Of a stretch of DNA of 64,000 nt, positions 62,069 to 64,000 are shown in pieces. Numbering within the stretch: the stretch's first letter is position 1; each line of letters opens with the position of its first letter. The position numbers were made by a program, and so were the translations under genes. The notes below the pieces were generated by a model. It did no database searches. It was not told the origin of the DNA and was given only the letters and a program-made list of their open reading frames with translations. This DNA comes from Rhodococcus sp. KBS0724 (GTDB lineage: Bacteria; Actinomycetota; Actinomycetes; Mycobacteriales; Mycobacteriaceae), in the NCBI RefSeq assembly GCF_005938745.2, contig NZ_VCBX02000001.1, positions 763,501-827,500 of the forward strand. Direction: 5' to 3'.

Positions 62069-64000
62069 ATGGACTTCGACCTGCTTGGCCCCCTTCCTTC
62101 CGGCACCACGGTATTGGAAGCCAGCGCGGGGACGGGTAAGACCTACGCCATTGTGGGTCTGGCAACTCGGTGTGTCGCCGAAGGCGTAGCGGATATTTCG
62201 CAGGTACTGTTGGTGACGTTCAGTAGGGCTGCAACACAGGAGCTTCGGGAACGGACGCGTGAGCGGTTCGCCGGAGTATCGGCTGCGCTGGCAGACGCGG
62301 ACGGTGCTCGTTACTCGGAGGATGTGTTGGTTCGTCATCTGGCGTCTGCACCCGGCAACGAGGTGTCACTTCGTCGCCGACGGCTTCTGCAAGCGCTCGC
62401 CGAGTTCGATTCCGGCACCATGACCACGACGCACAGCTTCTGTCAGCGGATGCTCGACGGTTTGGGTATCGCGGGTGAACGGGAACCGGATGCGACGTTT
62501 GTGGAATCGGTCGACGATCTGATCGACGAAGTTGTGTCCGATCTCTACCTGGTCCGCTACAGCGCCCTCGATACGTCCCCACCGTTTTCCGTGAAGGACG
62601 CGCTGGTTATCGCGCGGAGTGCGGTTGCCGACGGGCAAGCGGTACTCGAACCCGATGCCGATGAGGACACCATCCCGGGACAGCGGGTGTTGTTCGCGGC
62701 TGCAGCTCGGGACGAAGTCGAACGACGCAAACGTGCCAGGGGGATCCGTGACTTCAACGATCTTCTGACCTTGTTGCACGGGGTACTCGCTGATCCCGAC
62801 TACGGACAGGAAGCCTGTCGCCGCGTGCGCGAGAAGTTTCGTGTCGTCCTGATCGACGAATTCCAGGACACCGACCCTCTGCAATGGGATATCTTGCGCC
62901 TCGCGTTTCACGGGCACACCACGCTGGTACTTGTCGGTGACCCCAAACAGGCAATCTACGCGTTCCGTGGAGCAGAGGTGCTGAGCTACCTCGACGCGGT
63001 TCAGCAGGCAGATTCACATCAGGAACTCACTACCAACTGGCGCAGCGATCCGGGTCTGCTCGCTGCGCTCGAGCATCTGTACGGTGGCGCGGCGCTGGGC
63101 AACGACAGCATCGTAGCTCACCCGGTTGCGGCGTCGCACAAGGTTTCCCGGCTTTCCTCTCAGCCTTCGATGCGTTTGCGCTATCTGCCGCGAACCGGCG
63201 CAGGTCCGCTCAATCGGTCGCAGTTTCCCGCGGTCGGCAGATTGCGGAGCCGAATCGCCGACGACCTCGCCGCCGACGTGGTGCGCGTGCTCTCGAGTGG
63301 TTCCGAGCTGAGTCTCGGCGGTGATCCACGGCCGGTTGTCCCCGGCGACATCGCAGTCCTGGTGCGTAATCACAAGCAGGCCGAGATGATTCGTGCCGCG
63401 TTGGAACTTGTCGGTGTTCCGTCGGTGTTGACCGGCGGCTCCAGCGTCTTCGCGACAGCGAGCGCACGACATTGGCTGTGGCTGTTGCAGGCCGTCGAAC
63501 AGCCTCACCGCGCAGATCGGGTCCGGCTGGCGGCCCTGTCGCCGATTCTGGGACATACGCCGGAGGCAATGGATTCCGACGGCGACGCAATTGTGGCTGC
63601 CGTGTCGGGGCAATTGCGCCTGTTTGCCGAGTTGTTCCAACGCATCGGGTTTGCCGCGGTATTCGAAAGAATCTCCGGTGAAACAGGTTTGGAGAGAAGG
63701 ATACTGTCATCGCCGTCCGGCGAACGTGATTTCACCGACCTGCGCCACGTGGCGCAATTGCTCGGCCGAGTTGCGGCCGAAGAATCGTTCGGGTTGAGTG
63801 CACTGGTGCGATGGCTGGGGGATCGCATCAAGGACCCGGCGTCGGGAAGCGTGAGTGATCGCAGCCGGCGCCTGGACAGTGACGCAGCGGCAGTACAGAT
63901 TGCCACGGTGCACGCCAGCAAGGGCCTCGAGTTTCCGATTGTGTACGTGCCCTTCGGTTGGGACAGCGTCGGCGGATTCGCCGGCGCTACCCAGATGCTC
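62069..64000 (+). CDS. recB: Exodeoxyribonuclease V beta subunit RecB (N-terminal part, runs off the window)
   Basis: ATG 62069 lies two bases after the recC stop; the frame stays open for 644 codons to the window end. Walker A is EASAGTGKT (17-25), motif Ia VTFSRAATQELRER, motif II IDEFQDTDP (262-270), motif III GDPKQAIYAFRGAE and motif IV TTNWRS, then ATVHASKGLEFPIV (motif V) near the right edge. It is a SF1 helicase subunit; the C-terminal nuclease domain would lie beyond the window. recD would be expected further right. Confidence 0.92.
   Translation, partial: MDFDLLGPLPSGTTVLEASAGTGKTYAIVGLATRCVAEGVADISQVLLVTFSRAATQELRERTRERFAGVSAALADADGARYSEDVLVRHLASAPGNEVSLRRRRLLQALAEFDSGTMTTTHSFCQRMLDGLGIAGEREPDATFVESVDDLIDEVVSDLYLVRYSALDTSPPFSVKDALVIARSAVADGQAVLEPDADEDTIPGQRVLFAAAARDEVERRKRARGIRDFNDLLTLLHGVLADPDYGQEACRRVREKFRVVLIDEFQDTDPLQWDILRLAFHGHTTLVLVGDPKQAIYAFRGAEVLSYLDAVQQADSHQELTTNWRSDPGLLAALEHLYGGAALGNDSIVAHPVAASHKVSRLSSQPSMRLRYLPRTGAGPLNRSQFPAVGRLRSRIADDLAADVVRVLSSGSELSLGGDPRPVVPGDIAVLVRNHKQAEMIRAALELVGVPSVLTGGSSVFATASARHWLWLLQAVEQPHRADRVRLAALSPILGHTPEAMDSDGDAIVAAVSGQLRLFAELFQRIGFAAVFERISGETGLERRILSSPSGERDFTDLRHVAQLLGRVAAEESFGLSALVRWLGDRIKDPASGSVSDRSRRLDSDAAAVQIATVHASKGLEFPIVYVPFGWDSVGGFAGATQML

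Overview
The window reads as chromosomal DNA of a Rhodococcus-type actinomycete, closest in gene content to R. erythropolis/R. qingshengii. The evidence is GC-rich codon use, frequent GTG starts, ATGA-type gene overlaps, an Rpf-domain protein, a mycofactocin-type dehydrogenase, CYP142, and a steroid-ring degradation gene set matching the Mycobacterium/Rhodococcus cholesterol pathway (kstD, kshA, hsaA-hsaD-hsaC-hsaB, hsaG-hsaF). The assignment rests on recognition of protein sequences; no search was run.

Layout. 1-2.5 kb: 3' end of a ZapE/AFG1 ATPase, a secreted cutinase/PE-PPE-like hydrolase and a beta-lactamase-fold lipoprotein lacking its catalytic Ser/Lys. 2.7-12 kb: a leftward operon kstD - MaoC hydratase - covalent-FAD cholesterol oxidase, and a divergent rightward operon KstD-like flavoprotein - hsaG - hsaF - SDR - VOC protein, separated by one KstR-type box. 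12-33.5 kb: a dense catabolic block (flavin hydroxylase, several SDRs, enoyl-CoA hydratases, ACAD plus APH-type kinase, amidohydrolase, acyl-CoA ligase, DUF35-Ltp2 fusion, P450 plus ferredoxin, aldehyde dehydrogenase, CoA-transferase). 33.6-38.8 kb: a Cys-rich small protein and kshA leftward, hsaADCB rightward, with two KstR-type boxes between them. 38.8-48 kb: DUF445/DUF4393 pair, a catalytic-core-only threonyl-tRNA synthetase behind a leader-peptide attenuator, MarR/MFS pair, neutral ceramidase, Rpf-M23-LysM cell-wall protein. 48.7-58.7 kb: ADC-like protein and SDR divergent from cyp142 (with a further KstR-type box), secreted cupin, arylsulfatase, small protein, SsuABC-like ABC transporter. 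58.8-64 kb: recC and the first 644 codons of recB, running off the window end.

How the parts fit. The KstR-type boxes (palindromic GAAC-N2-GTTC core) sit on the promoters of the ring-degradation genes: sterol oxidation, delta1-dehydrogenation, 9alpha-hydroxylation, cleavage of the aromatised ring, and aldolase/acyl-CoA steps at the end. hsaE and kshB are not in the window, so the set is incomplete here. The central block carries a different palindrome, GAGAA-N5-TTCTC or a close match, at about nine intergenic places, often directly over a TATTCT-like -10 element. I read this as a second, separately regulated pathway whose regulator lies outside the window and whose substrate is unknown. Its enzyme set suits activation and beta-oxidation-like shortening of a hydroxylated alicyclic or steroid-derived acid.

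Other notable items are a ribosome-dependent threonine attenuator with a leaderless 18-residue peptide containing three consecutive Thr codons, a one-base frameshift in a small EthD-like gene, and three perfect 16-bp tandem repeats in a gene-poor 1.1-kb gap.
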